Shown: positions 53,605-63,111 of the stretch, piece by piece
Numbering within the stretch: position 1 is the first letter of the stretch
Layout of the letters: each line of letters opens with the position of its first letter
DNA from: CAVZCK01 sp963798805
Lineage (GTDB): Bacteria; Pseudomonadota; Alphaproteobacteria; Rhizobiales; Rhodomicrobiaceae
Length of the DNA: 64,000 bases
Reading direction: 5' to 3'
Assembly: GCA_963798805.1 (NCBI GenBank)
Contig: CAWCVC010000002.1
Location: 930,001 to 994,000, forward strand
Program-made: the position numbers and the translations under genes
The notes under the pieces: generated by a model
The model's input: the letters and a program-made list of their open reading frames with translations, nothing else
Databases searched by the model: none
Told to the model about the DNA's origin: nothing

Positions 53605-55431
53605 CTAGTCTTTGCGGGCGAAGCAGCCTTTCATGCCGGCGCCCTTCAGCTTCTCGCAGAGCTGGTCGGCTGTACCCTTGTTCTCGACCGGGCCGACCAG
53701 AAGCCGGAACCAGACGCCCTTGTCGCCGAGATCGACCTTGCGCACCGACGGCGAATAGTTGCCGAGCACGGAGGCGTATTTCTGCTGCAGGCTGGCGAAA
53801 GCCGCAATCGCAGCCGCCTGATCGTTCCGCGCGGCGATCTGGACGAAATAGGCGCCCGTTCCGCCCGCCGATTCGGTGATCTGAGGCGCCTGCTGAGCGG
53901 CGCTTGCGACCCGCGCCGGACGTGGCTGCTGCTGCGGTTGGGCGGCAGGCTCAATGCTCGTCTCGGGAGACGGGATCGGATTGGCGACACGGGGAGCCGC
54001 AGTCGGCTCGGTCGTCACCACGACACCGGCGGCAAGATTGTCCGGAGCCGGGTTCCCAGCCGGAATCCGCTGAACTTTGGCGTTGACCGGCTGCTGGCTG
54101 CCATCCGGGCCGAAGGTCATGGTGCGAACGGTCCGCGGGGCATCGGGCGAGCCGTTTGAGGCGGTCTGCGGCTCATCGGTCTTCTGCGCCTTGAGCGCAT
54201 TCTCGATCCGCTCCTCCAACGTGCCGCCGCCTCCACCCGTCGTCACCACACCGGCCGTGGCGCGGTCGGGACCGGAAGACCCGTCGCCGCCCGCCAGCCT
54301 TGCCGGGCTGGACGGACCGCCGGAGGTCGGCCCATCGCTGCTGAGACGGTCATAGATAAGCTTGTTACCGTTCGGGAAGTCGCGGCCGCCGGGATCGGCG
54401 GGCTGCTCTTTCACCGGGCGATTATCGGCCGAGATCAGCGACGGAACGCCGCGGCCACCTTCGCCATTCGTCGACTTGTAGACATAGGCCAGCCCGCCGC
54501 CGGTGACGATTGCGCCGAGCAGAACCGCTGCCATCAGCCGCTTGCGGCCGCCGCCGCGCTGCGGGCCGTAATCGTCGGCGTCGTAATCGTCCTCATCGGC
54601 GAAGAAATCGGCATCGAGATCGTCATCGGCGATCGGCGCCGGAGCATGAAACGGCCGCACCGACGAAGGCGCCGGCGGCTGATTGTAGCCGTCCCAGTCC
54701 GCATCCTGCTGATCGTCGAAGCCGGAATTCATGGTGTGCACGCCGTGATGGCGCTGGGCGGGCTCGGCCTCGAAGCCCGGCGCAGGCTGAGAGCCATAGG
54801 ACGGGGTCTGATCGCCGCCGAATCCGCGGTCGTCGTAGCCGCCGAAGCGGGGAGGTTGCGGCGGCGGAGGCGCGCGTTGCGGCTCCGGCTCGGGCGCGAA
54901 AAACCGGTCGTGGACCGATTGCAGATCGGGTCCGTTGGGCGGGGTCTCGTCATGCGGCGGGTAATAAGCCGGGAATTGCGGCGCATTGCCGTTCGGATAG
55001 GGCTCGCGCTGCCAGTCGGGATCATAGCCGCCAGCTGGTGGCGGCGCATAGGGATCGGCAGCCGGGCCGCCATTATAATAGGGGTCGTGCCCGTGCTGCT
55101 GCGGCGTGCGCGGAAACGGGGGCGGCGCGGGTCCGCGCGACGGCGGCGGAGCCGGCGGCGCGTTGCGGCCGAGATCGTCCCAGTCGTGTTCCGGACGGGG
55201 CGGTCCCCGGCGGTCGGGCTTGGCGAAGGCTTCCGGCTTATAGGCGGAAAAAGACGGCTGGGGCTTTTCAGGCGCGGTCGGAGCGCCCGGCGGCTGCCGG
55301 AGGCGGTCATAGCGATTATCGACCGGCGCGGAGGGATGCCCACCACCACCGCGGCCCTGTTGTGAGGGCGGGTAATCACGGTTGCCAGGTTGGCCGCGCC
55401 GGAACCCTCTCGGATCGTCAGACATAGACAT
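53605..55431 (-). CDS. SPOR-domain peptidoglycan-binding membrane protein
   Basis: A 608-residue protein. The first 290 residues are a cytoplasmic region rich in Pro, Gly, Arg and Tyr (PPSQQGRGGGGHPSAPVDN and similar). One helix follows (LMAAVLLGAIVTGGGLAYVY), then a long periplasmic linker and a C-terminal SPOR domain (AYFVQIAARNDQAAAIAAFA to LCEKLKGAGMKGCFARKD). SPOR domains bind denuded glycan at division sites, so the protein probably acts at the septum or pole. It lies between argS and nagZ, its usual place in Hyphomicrobiales. Confidence 0.9.
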   Translation of the reverse strand: MSMSDDPRGFRRGQPGNRDYPPSQQGRGGGGHPSAPVDNRYDRLRQPPGAPTAPEKPQPSFSAYKPEAFAKPDRRGPPRPEHDWDDLGRNAPPAPPPSRGPAPPPFPRTPQQHGHDPYYNGGPAADPYAPPPAGGYDPDWQREPYPNGNAPQFPAYYPPHDETPPNGPDLQSVHDRFFAPEPEPQRAPPPPQPPRFGGYDDRGFGGDQTPSYGSQPAPGFEAEPAQRHHGVHTMNSGFDDQQDADWDGYNQPPAPSSVRPFHAPAPIADDDLDADFFADEDDYDADDYGPQRGGGRKRLMAAVLLGAIVTGGGLAYVYKSTNGEGGRGVPSLISADNRPVKEQPADPGGRDFPNGNKLIYDRLSSDGPTSGGPSSPARLAGGDGSSGPDRATAGVVTTGGGGGTLEERIENALKAQKTDEPQTASNGSPDAPRTVRTMTFGPDGSQQPVNAKVQRIPAGNPAPDNLAAGVVVTTEPTAAPRVANPIPSPETSIEPAAQPQQQPRPARVASAAQQAPQITESAGGTGAYFVQIAARNDQAAAIAAFASLQQKYASVLGNYSPSVRKVDLGDKGVWFRLLVGPVENKGTADQLCEKLKGAGMKGCFARKD

Positions 55432-55485
55432 TTGCCACTGTTCCTCTGCCCTGAACCCGGCGTGGCCAAAAAGCCGGATTAAGTT

Positions 55486-57246
55486 TCAGCGCATTTCAGA
55501 AATTGGTTGAACGCCCAATATCGCAAGGCCCGACCGTATAACCTGCGCGACGACCGCAACAAGGCCTACGCGCGCCCCGGTAAGCTCCTGATCGCCGCCG
55601 ACAATGAACCGTAAATGTGGCAACTCTTTGCCTCGGTTCCACAGTGCATGAAACTCGCTCGCAAGCTCATAAAGGTAGAAGGCGACGCGGTGCGGCTCAT
55701 GTGCCTGAGCCGAAAACTCAATAATACGAGAATAATGCGATATCCGTTTTATCACGGCAAGTTCGGCCTCATCCTTGAGAAGCTCAAAGGGAGCATCGGC
55801 GAGCGCTTTTCCACTTGTTTCTAGCTCCGGCATGGCCTCGTTAACATTGCGAATCACCGACTGTGTCCGGGCGTGCGCATACTGGACATAGAAGACAGGG
55901 TTGTCCCGCGACTGCTCCAGCACCTTGGCGAAATCGAAATCGAGCGCCGCGTCGTTCTTGCGGTAGAGCATCATGAAACGCACCGGCCCTGGCCCGACCT
56001 CGTCGACCACTTCGCGCAGCGTCACGAAGGATCCCGAACGCTTCGACATCTTCACCGGCTCGCCCGCCCGGAACAGCCGCACGAGCCGGCAGATCTTGAT
56101 ATCCAGATTCGCTTCGCCGTCACTCAGCGCCGCAACGGCCGCCTGCATGCGCTTGATGTAGCCTGCGTGATCGGCGCCGAAGACATTGATCATATGGAGA
56201 AAGCCGCGCCGCAATTTGGAGCGGTGATAAGCCATGTCCGAGGCGAAATAGGTATAGGTCCCATCCGATTTGATGAGCGCGCGGTCGACATCGTCGCCGA
56301 ATTCGGTGGCCCGGAACAGCGTCTGCTCGCGATCCTCCCAGTCATCCGGCAGCTTGCCCTTCGGCGGCGGCAGACGGCCCTCATAGATGAGGCCCTTGGC
56401 GCGAAGCTCCTCGATCGTCTCTTGCACCTCGTTGTGCTCGCCCTCGATCAGCGAGCGCTCGGAGAAGAACACGTCGTGGTGGATGCCGAGAGCGGCGAGA
56501 TCGGCGCGAATCAACCCCAGCATCATCTCGATGGCTTTCGAGCGCACGATCGGCAGCCACTCGGCCTCGGGGAGATTGTGCAGCCGCTTGCCGTGCTCCT
56601 TGGCGAGGGTCTCGCCGACGGCGCGCAGATAATCGCCGGGATAGAGCCCCTCCGGGATCTGGCCGATCTCCTCGCCGAGCGCCTCGCGATATCTGAGGAA
56701 GGCCGAGCGGGCGAGCACGTCGACCTGGGCGCCGGCGTCGTTCACATAGTATTCGCGGGTGACATCATAGCCGGTGAAGGCGAGCAGATTGGCGAGCGCG
56801 TCGCCGAACACCGCGCCTCGCGTATGGCCGACATGCATAGGGCCGGTGGGGTTGGCCGAGACATATTCGACATTGATCTTTTCCGCCCCGCCGAGGTCCG
56901 AGGCGCCGTAAGCGTCGCTTTCCGCCAGCACCTCTGCGAGAAGCTTCGGCCAGAACTGCTGCTTCAGCGTCAGATTGATGAAGCCAGGGCCGGCGATGTC
57001 GAGCTTTTCGACGTCGGGATCGCTGCGAAGCCTGGCGGCGAACTGCTCGGCCAGATCGCGCGGCTTCATCTTCGCCGCCTTGGCCAGCACCATCGCGGCG
57101 TTCGAGGCGATATCGCCATGCGAAGGATCGCGCGGCGGCTCGACTGTGAGGGCGGAGATATCGCTGTCCGCCGGAATGACGCCCTCATCCTGCAGGGCCC
57201 GTGCAGCGTCCAGAAAGCGCGCCTGGAAATGCGAAAAGATATTCAT
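55486..57246 (-). CDS. argS: Arginyl-tRNA synthetase
   Basis: A 586-residue class Ia synthetase. It begins NIFSHFQARFLDAARALQ, has the HIGH-type site PTGPMHVGHTRGAVFGDAL, the KMSKS-type loop EPVKMSKRSGSFVTLREV, and the C-terminal anticodon-binding DALR helix bundle (FYLYELASEFHALWNRG). ATG 57246 gives the normal start; the frame is open a further 11 codons. It is downstream of dgt with a 50-base gap. Confidence 0.97.
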   Translation of the reverse strand: MNIFSHFQARFLDAARALQDEGVIPADSDISALTVEPPRDPSHGDIASNAAMVLAKAAKMKPRDLAEQFAARLRSDPDVEKLDIAGPGFINLTLKQQFWPKLLAEVLAESDAYGASDLGGAEKINVEYVSANPTGPMHVGHTRGAVFGDALANLLAFTGYDVTREYYVNDAGAQVDVLARSAFLRYREALGEEIGQIPEGLYPGDYLRAVGETLAKEHGKRLHNLPEAEWLPIVRSKAIEMMLGLIRADLAALGIHHDVFFSERSLIEGEHNEVQETIEELRAKGLIYEGRLPPPKGKLPDDWEDREQTLFRATEFGDDVDRALIKSDGTYTYFASDMAYHRSKLRRGFLHMINVFGADHAGYIKRMQAAVAALSDGEANLDIKICRLVRLFRAGEPVKMSKRSGSFVTLREVVDEVGPGPVRFMMLYRKNDAALDFDFAKVLEQSRDNPVFYVQYAHARTQSVIRNVNEAMPELETSGKALADAPFELLKDEAELAVIKRISHYSRIIEFSAQAHEPHRVAFYLYELASEFHALWNRGKELPHLRFIVGGDQELTGARVGLVAVVAQVIRSGLAILGVQPISEMR

Positions 57247-57296
57247 ACCGAACCGATCCGGGCCCCTGAAGGAAGTCACATGGCAAGGGCTATCGG

Positions 57297-58505
57297 CTAA
57301 CGCAATCGCGGCGTGTCGTCAAATAGGCGGCGATGCGTGTCGATCGCCATGCGGTCGGTCATGCCGGCAACGAAATCGCTGACCACCCTGCCCTTCTGGC
57401 CGGTTTCGGCCTTGCGGCGCCATTCCTCCGGCAGCGTGTCCGGGTGAGCGAGAAAATGGGTGAAGAGGTCGCGCACGATCTTCTGCGCCCCGTTCATGAT
57501 GGTGCGGATGCGCGGATGGAAATAGACCTCGTCGAACAGGAAGCGCCGCAGTCCGGCGATATTGCCGGCCATGGCCTCTGAGAACGAGGCGACGGGCAAC
57601 CCGGCGTTGCGGATGTCGTCCGGCGATCCCGGAGCCAGCTCCTCGATGCGCCGCAAGGTCTCGTCCGCCAGATCGTGCACCATGGCGCTGATCAGCCGCC
57701 GGTTGACCTCATAGATCAGCCGGTTCTCCGGCAGCGGCCCGTGCCTGGCCTCCACCTCGGCGATGAAACCGCCGACCAGCGGCACGTCGCGCAGCTTGGG
57801 GATGGCGATCAGACTTGCGCGCAAGCCGTCATCGAGGTCGTGATTGTTGTAGGCGATGTCGTCGGCGAGCGCAGCGACCTGCGCCTCGGCTGAGGCGTGG
57901 CTGGCCAGGTCGAGATCGTGCGTCGCGCCATATTCGACGATCGCCTGCGGCAACCCCTCGGCGGCATAGCCCGGCGTCGGCGCGCCGTTCGCGGTGAGCA
58001 GCGGCCCGTTGTGCTTGACGAGCCCCTCGAGCGTCTCCCAGGTCAGGTTGAGGCCGTCATAGGATGCGTAGCGGCTCTCCAGCTTGGTCACCGTGCGCAG
58101 GCTCTGGGCGTTGTGATCGAAGCCGCCGAACGGCTTGGTGAGATCGTGCAGCGCCTCCTCGCCGGCATGGCCGAAGGGCGGATGGCCGAGATCGTGGGCG
58201 AGCGCGATGGTCTCGGCAAGATCCTCATCGAGCCGCAGCACGCGGGCGAGGGTGCGCGCGATCTGCGCCACTTCGAGACTGTGGGTCAGCCGCGTCCGGT
58301 AATGATCGCCTTCATGGTAAACAAAGACCTGCGTCTTATAGGTCAGCCGGCGGAAGGCGGCGGAATGGATGATGCGGTCGCGGTCCCGCTGGAACGGCGT
58401 CCTGAGGCTGCAATCCACCTCCGGATAGAGGCGCCCGCGGCTCTGCGAGGCCGAGCAGGCATAGGGCGCGACCGGCCGTTCGATATAGCGGGCATGGGTC
58501 GACAT
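57297..58505 (-). CDS. dgt: Deoxyguanosine triphosphate triphosphohydrolase-like protein
   Basis: A 402-residue HD-domain dNTPase. The start region RGRLYPEVDCSLRTPFQRDRDRIIHSAAFRRLTYKTQVF and the HD core TLAHDLGHPPFGHAGE-like (ALAHDLGHPPFGHAGEEAL) are clear. It hydrolyses dNTPs to the nucleoside and triphosphate and helps balance the nucleotide pool. ATG 58505 is chosen; an extension to 58595 is open but not typical. It diverges from the erpA-like gene. Confidence 0.92.
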   Translation of the reverse strand: MSTHARYIERPVAPYACSASQSRGRLYPEVDCSLRTPFQRDRDRIIHSAAFRRLTYKTQVFVYHEGDHYRTRLTHSLEVAQIARTLARVLRLDEDLAETIALAHDLGHPPFGHAGEEALHDLTKPFGGFDHNAQSLRTVTKLESRYASYDGLNLTWETLEGLVKHNGPLLTANGAPTPGYAAEGLPQAIVEYGATHDLDLASHASAEAQVAALADDIAYNNHDLDDGLRASLIAIPKLRDVPLVGGFIAEVEARHGPLPENRLIYEVNRRLISAMVHDLADETLRRIEELAPGSPDDIRNAGLPVASFSEAMAGNIAGLRRFLFDEVYFHPRIRTIMNGAQKIVRDLFTHFLAHPDTLPEEWRRKAETGQKGRVVSDFVAGMTDRMAIDTHRRLFDDTPRLR

Positions 58506-58644
58506 TGGCGGCGTCCAGTCTTTGCTTCCGCCCGCCCCTTCCCCCTGGCGGCGAAGCGGAATGATTGACAAAAGCCCCTCAATCCCCACTTCCATAGTGG
58601 TTATTCAATTCGGCAGCAATTTACCCGATTCGACGAGAAGAACG

Positions 58645-58977
58645 ATGACACCGGTTCAAGTTCAAGTAACAGACCGAGCCGCCCGGCGCATCACGCAGAT
58701 CGTTGCCGAGGAGCCGCAGGGCACAATGCTGAGGGTCAGCGTCAAGGCCGGCGGATGCACCGGCTTTCAGTATTCCTTCGATCTCGTCTCCGACCGCGAA
58801 GACGGCGATCATGTGATCGAGAAGGATGGCGCCACCGTCCTGATCGACGATGTGTCGCTGCCGCTGATGGCAGGTGCCAGGATCGATTTCGTCGACGATC
58901 TGATCGGCGCCGCTTTCAAGATCGACAATCCGAACGCCACCGAGACCTGCGGCTGCGGCACGTCCTTCACGGTCTGA
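58645..58977 (+). CDS. erpA: Iron-sulfur cluster insertion protein (ErpA/IscA family)
   Basis: A 110-residue HesB/IscA-type carrier that passes Fe-S clusters to target proteins. The three ligand cysteines are present (VKAGGCTGFQYSF and the terminal ETCGCGTSF). ATG 58645 gives the compact start TPVQVQVTDRAARRI. The family name is certain; the choice of ErpA over IscA or SufA rests on its place opposite dgt, the usual position of erpA in Hyphomicrobiales. Confidence 0.9.
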   Translation: MTPVQVQVTDRAARRITQIVAEEPQGTMLRVSVKAGGCTGFQYSFDLVSDREDGDHVIEKDGATVLIDDVSLPLMAGARIDFVDDLIGAAFKIDNPNATETCGCGTSFTV

Positions 58978-59010
58978 TCCCGCGCCTCCATTACGTCTCA
59001 GCGCTGACGA

Positions 59011-59032
59011 AAAGGGGCCGTGCGGCCCCTTT
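59011..59032. terminator. Bidirectional terminator between erpA and the TRAP permease gene
   Basis: The stem AAAGGGGCC/GGCCCCTTT (9 base pairs) has a GTGC loop. Read rightwards it is followed by ATTTATG; read leftwards the stem ends in a TTTTCG run. It lies between the convergent stops at 58977 and 59035 and can serve both genes. Confidence 0.88.
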
Positions 59033-59034
59033 AT

Positions 59035-61815
59035 TTATGCGGTGGCTTCGGCGAGGCGCTTCTCCGGCTCGGAGGGCTCCAGACGCCGCCGCTGCAGCCA
59101 GACGACGAAGCCGAGCAGCAGGAAGGCCGGGATATCCATCCAATATTTCGACGGCTGATCGACCGGGCGCAGCACTTCCAGGATCTCCTGATCCCAGTCG
59201 AGACCGGCCTTCTTCGCCGCCGAGCCGAACTGCACGCCATCGATAATGACCTTGCCGCCGTCGGTCTTCAGCTTGAGACCGGCTTTCTTGATCCTCTCGT
59301 CGCCGTCCTTGCCGGGCGGCAGATCGAGCAGCACGACATAGCTGGTCGGCTGGCCGAATTTGTCGACGCCTTTGATCCTCAGCCGCAAGGGCTGCCCTTC
59401 GGGCGTGTTCGCCGCCGCCTGGACGACCTCGGTCGGGGAGCGCTCGATGAAGGGCGGATAGATGATGTCCATCCAATAGCCGGGACGGAAAATGGTGAAG
59501 GCGACCAGCAAGAGCATCGCCGTCTCCCAGATATAGCTGCGCACGATGAAGTAGTTCATCGTCGCCGCCGCAAACAGCAATGTCGCGATGGTGGCGGTAC
59601 AGAAAATAGCGATGCCGCCGAGCCAGTCGACATTGATGAGCAGGAGATCAGTGTTGTAGATGAACAGGAACGGCAGGATCGCCGTGCGCAGCGAATAGAA
59701 GGAGGCGATGAGACCCGTCTTGATCGGATCGCCGCCCGAGATGGCCGAGGCGGCGAAGGACGCGAGCCCCACCGGCGGGGTCACATCCGCCATCACGCCG
59801 AAATAGAAGACGAAGAGATGCACGGCGATCAGCGGCACGATCAGGCCGGTCTGCTTGCCGAGCAGCACGATCACTGGCGCCAGCAGGGCCGACACGACGA
59901 TATAGTTCGCCGTCGTCGGCAGTCCCATGCCAAGGATCAGCGACAGGATCGCGGTCAGGAGCAGAACCGCGAACATGTTGCCGCCGGAGATGGTCTCGAC
60001 GACCTCCGCCAGCGCCGAGCCCACGCCGGTCTGACTCACCGCGCCGACGATGATGCCCGCGGTCGCCGTGGCGATGGCGATGCCGATCATATTGCGCGCG
60101 CCGGCAATCAGCCCTTCATACAGGTCGACGAAGCCGCGCTTCACCTGGCCACCGAGATCGCCCGTGCCGCGGAAGAGCGCAAAGAGCGGCCTTTGCGTGA
60201 CCAGGATGAAGGTCAGGAAGGCCGTTGCCCAGAAAGCGGACAGCCCCGGCGACAGCTTGTCGACCATCAGCGCCCAGATCAGCGCGACCACCGGAAGCAG
60301 GAAGTGAAGGCCGGCGCGGACCGTCGGTCCGGGCTCGGGCAAGAGGAGCACGGGCTGGGTCGGGTCGTCGACCTCGAGCTCAGGCACGCCGGCAGCATAG
60401 GCGATCAGGCCAATATAGACACCGATCAGGCCGAACCCGATCACCCAGCTGGCGGCAGGGCCGAGAGCCGGCTTGAGCCAGCCCAGGCCGTAATAGACGC
60501 CGAGCGCCAAGGCGCAAATGATGACAATGGCGGTTGCCCAGCCCATCAGCCGCTGGACCCAGGGCTTCGGCTGCACGGCGCGCGGGATGCCCTCCAATCC
60601 AAGTTTGGTGGCTTCAAGGTGGACGATGTAGAACAACGCGATATAGGAGATCACCGCCGGCAGGACGGCGTGCTGCACGACCTCGGAGTAAGGGATGCCG
60701 ACGAATTCGACCATCAGGAAGGCGGCGGCGCCCATCACCGGCGGCATGATCTGACCGTCGGTCGAAGCCGCGGCCTCGATCGCACCGGCGCGTTCCGGCG
60801 GGAAGCCGACGCGCTTCATCAGCGGAATGGTGAATGTCCCGGTGGTCACCACATTGGCGATCGAGGAGCCCGAGATAACGCCGGTCAGGCCCGACGAGAC
60901 GACCGCCGCCTTCGCCGGTCCGCCGCGCAGATGCCCCAGGAACGAAAAGGCGACCTTGATGAAGTAGTTGCCCGCGCCCGCCTTATCGAGCAAGGCGCCG
61001 AACAGCACGAACAGGAAGACGAAGCTGGTCGACACGCCGAGCGCGATGCCGAAAACGCCCTCCGTGGTGATCCACTGGTGGTTGACCACCTCGGATAGGT
61101 TGTTGCCCTTATGCGCAATGATTTGGGGCATGTACGGCCCCAGGAAGGTATAGACGAGGAACAGCACCGCGACGGTCATCAGCGGCGGGCCGAGCGCGCG
61201 CCGGGCCGCCTCCAGAAGCAGCATCAGCCCCGTGATCGCAACGACGAAGTCCCAGAAGATCGGCGCGCCGACGCGGTCGGAAATCTGCGGCAGGAAGACA
61301 TAGATATAGAGCGCACAGGCTGCGGCGACGATGGCCAGCAGCCATTCGTGCGGCGCGATGCGGTTCTTCGGCGAGCCGAGAAAAACGCAGACGATGACGC
61401 CAGCGGCGATGGCGATGATCAGCCACAGCGGGATCTCGCCCTTCGATCCATAGGCGAAGAGACAGGCGAGCACGGCGGGAACGCCGACGGCGAGCACGGT
61501 CTGAACCCGGCCCTTGGCGGCCGGAAAAGCGAGGAAGACGAGGAACAGCGCGAAGGCCAGATGGATCGCGCGCGCCTCGGTGTCGTTGAAGACGCCGAAG
61601 CGGAACATGAAAGGCAGCGGCGAGGCATACCAGAGCTGGAACAGCGACCAGGCCAGCGCGACGAAGGTCAGGATCTTCGCTGCGATCGGTCCCGGCGTTC
61701 TCGCGCCGGTGTCGCTCGAGGCAACGATCTCGTCGAGAGCTTCCTGGCTGAGGCCGCCATGGCCCGAGCCTTCCATCTCGACATAAGCAGCCTGCTGCTG
61801 GTCCTTGTCCGTCAT
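59035..61815 (-). CDS. TAXI-type TRAP transporter fused permease (4TM plus 12TM, DUF3394 tail)
   Basis: A 926-residue fused TRAP permease. It has a cytoplasmic head, small-subunit-like helices, and the large DctM-type part with FLFVLFGALLDKAGAGNYFIKVAF, SSGLTGVISGSSIANVVTTGTFTIPLMKRVGF and AASTDGQIMPPVMGAAAFLMVEF. The C-terminal soluble tail (from about residue 800, with PEGQPLRLRIKGVDKFGQPTSY) matches DUF3394. It imports a carboxylate such as glutamate or 2-oxoglutarate, or another organic acid, using sodium or protons. The binding protein gene is 140 bases upstream on the same strand. Confidence 0.93.
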   Translation of the reverse strand: MTDKDQQQAAYVEMEGSGHGGLSQEALDEIVASSDTGARTPGPIAAKILTFVALAWSLFQLWYASPLPFMFRFGVFNDTEARAIHLAFALFLVFLAFPAAKGRVQTVLAVGVPAVLACLFAYGSKGEIPLWLIIAIAAGVIVCVFLGSPKNRIAPHEWLLAIVAAACALYIYVFLPQISDRVGAPIFWDFVVAITGLMLLLEAARRALGPPLMTVAVLFLVYTFLGPYMPQIIAHKGNNLSEVVNHQWITTEGVFGIALGVSTSFVFLFVLFGALLDKAGAGNYFIKVAFSFLGHLRGGPAKAAVVSSGLTGVISGSSIANVVTTGTFTIPLMKRVGFPPERAGAIEAAASTDGQIMPPVMGAAAFLMVEFVGIPYSEVVQHAVLPAVISYIALFYIVHLEATKLGLEGIPRAVQPKPWVQRLMGWATAIVIICALALGVYYGLGWLKPALGPAASWVIGFGLIGVYIGLIAYAAGVPELEVDDPTQPVLLLPEPGPTVRAGLHFLLPVVALIWALMVDKLSPGLSAFWATAFLTFILVTQRPLFALFRGTGDLGGQVKRGFVDLYEGLIAGARNMIGIAIATATAGIIVGAVSQTGVGSALAEVVETISGGNMFAVLLLTAILSLILGMGLPTTANYIVVSALLAPVIVLLGKQTGLIVPLIAVHLFVFYFGVMADVTPPVGLASFAASAISGGDPIKTGLIASFYSLRTAILPFLFIYNTDLLLINVDWLGGIAIFCTATIATLLFAAATMNYFIVRSYIWETAMLLLVAFTIFRPGYWMDIIYPPFIERSPTEVVQAAANTPEGQPLRLRIKGVDKFGQPTSYVVLLDLPPGKDGDERIKKAGLKLKTDGGKVIIDGVQFGSAAKKAGLDWDQEILEVLRPVDQPSKYWMDIPAFLLLGFVVWLQRRRLEPSEPEKRLAEATA

Positions 61816-61923
61816 ATGCTAGCCCCGACCCCTAAAGCCATCCAAACGTCCCCCCGTCGCACACTGTCCTGCCTGCCCCGGAAGCATCGAACCATGCCCT
61901 CCGGCCAGGTCAGACATGCGAAT

Positions 61924-61945
61924 GGCTGGCCCCGAAGGGCCAGCC
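61924..61945 (-). promoter_or_regulatory. Intergenic stem-loop between TAXI binding protein and permease genes
   Basis: GGCTGGCCC (61924-61932) pairs perfectly with GGGCCAGCC (61937-61945) around a 4-base loop, 10 bases after the binding-protein stop. There is no T-run, so it is probably a stability element or partial stop that leaves the binding protein in excess over the permease, as in many binding-protein operons. Confidence 0.6.
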
Positions 61946-61954
61946 GCAGCCGGA

Positions 61955-62914
61955 TTACATCCAGCCCTTTTCCTTATAATACTTGATCGCGCCCGGATGC
62001 AGGGGAGCCGAAAGCCCCGCCTTGATCATCTCCTGCGGCTTCAGATTGGCAAACGCCGGATGCAGATCCTTGAAGCGATCGAAATTGTCGAATACCGCTT
62101 TGACGACCTGATAGACCGTGACCTCATCGACATCGGCCGACGTGACGAATGTCGCGCGCACGCCGAAAGTTTCGACGTCCTTGTCGGTGCCCTTATACAT
62201 TCCGCCGGGGATGATGGCCTTGGAATAATAAGGGTTGTCCGCGACGAGCTTGTCGACGACCGGGCCGGTGACTGGGACGACGATCGCATCGCAGGAGGTC
62301 GTCGCTTCCTGGATCGAGCCGTTAGGATGACCGACGGTGTAGACAATGGCGTCGACCTTGTTATCGCAGAGGGCGGCCGCCTGCTCGGTCGGCTTCAGCT
62401 CGGAAGCGAGCGCGAAATCGCTCATCTTCCAGCCCTTGGCCTCCATCAGCACTTCCATCGTGCCGCGCTGGCCGGAGCCCGGATTGCCGACATTGACGCG
62501 CTTGCCCTTGAGATCGTCGAAGGTCTTGATGCCGGAATCGGCGCGCGCCACCACGGTGAACGGCTCGGCATGGACCGAGAATACCGAGCGAAGCTTGTCG
62601 AATTTCTGTCCTTCGAACTTCGACGTTCCTGTATAGGCGTGGTATTGCCAGTCGGACTGAGCAACGCCCATGGTCTGATCGCCGGCTTTGATAGCATTGA
62701 TGTTGGCAATCGAGCCGCCAGTCGACGGCGCAGTGCATTTTAGATTGTTCTGCGCCGAATTCTTATTGACCAGCGCACATATGGACTGTCCAACGACATA
62801 GTAGACACCGGTCTGACCGCCTGTGCCGATGGTGATGAACTTCTCCTCCGCCGACGCTGTGGCCGTCACCGCAAAGGCCAGGACAGCCGCGCCAGCTATC
62901 GCACTCAACTTCAT
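61955..62914 (-). CDS. TAXI family TRAP transporter solute-binding protein
   Basis: A 319-residue periplasmic protein. The signal peptide is MKLSAIAGAAVLAFAVTATASA. The TAXI start FITIGTGGQTGVYYVVGQSIC, the DLKGKRVNVGNPGSGQRGTMEVLMEAKGW motif and the end SAPLHPGAIKYYKEKGW are all typical. It delivers the substrate to the fused permease downstream. TAXI proteins bind small acids such as glutamate; the exact ligand is not visible. Confidence 0.93.
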   Translation of the reverse strand: MKLSAIAGAAVLAFAVTATASAEEKFITIGTGGQTGVYYVVGQSICALVNKNSAQNNLKCTAPSTGGSIANINAIKAGDQTMGVAQSDWQYHAYTGTSKFEGQKFDKLRSVFSVHAEPFTVVARADSGIKTFDDLKGKRVNVGNPGSGQRGTMEVLMEAKGWKMSDFALASELKPTEQAAALCDNKVDAIVYTVGHPNGSIQEATTSCDAIVVPVTGPVVDKLVADNPYYSKAIIPGGMYKGTDKDVETFGVRATFVTSADVDEVTVYQVVKAVFDNFDRFKDLHPAFANLKPQEMIKAGLSAPLHPGAIKYYKEKGWM

Positions 62915-63054
62915 GATCTTATTTCCCCTTTTTCGAAGCGTTCAAACTCGCTTGCCAACCCTACTATAGGCCGAACTCCGGTTTGAACCTTTTTTTGCGC
63001 CCTTGAAACAATTGCGCCAGGCCGCGGGGGAAGAGCAGCCTATGCGCGGGGCAC

Positions 63055-63086
63055 AAAAAAGCCCGGCGGGCCGAGCCGCGCCGGGC
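63055..63086 (-). terminator. Rho-independent terminator of the PRC-barrel gene
   Basis: GCCCGGC (63061-63067) pairs with GCCGGGC (63080-63086). On the minus strand the stem is followed by TTTTTT, 26 bases after the gene's stop at 63112. Confidence 0.88.
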
Positions 63087-63111
63087 ATCTTTCTGTCTGC
63101 TGAGACCATGG

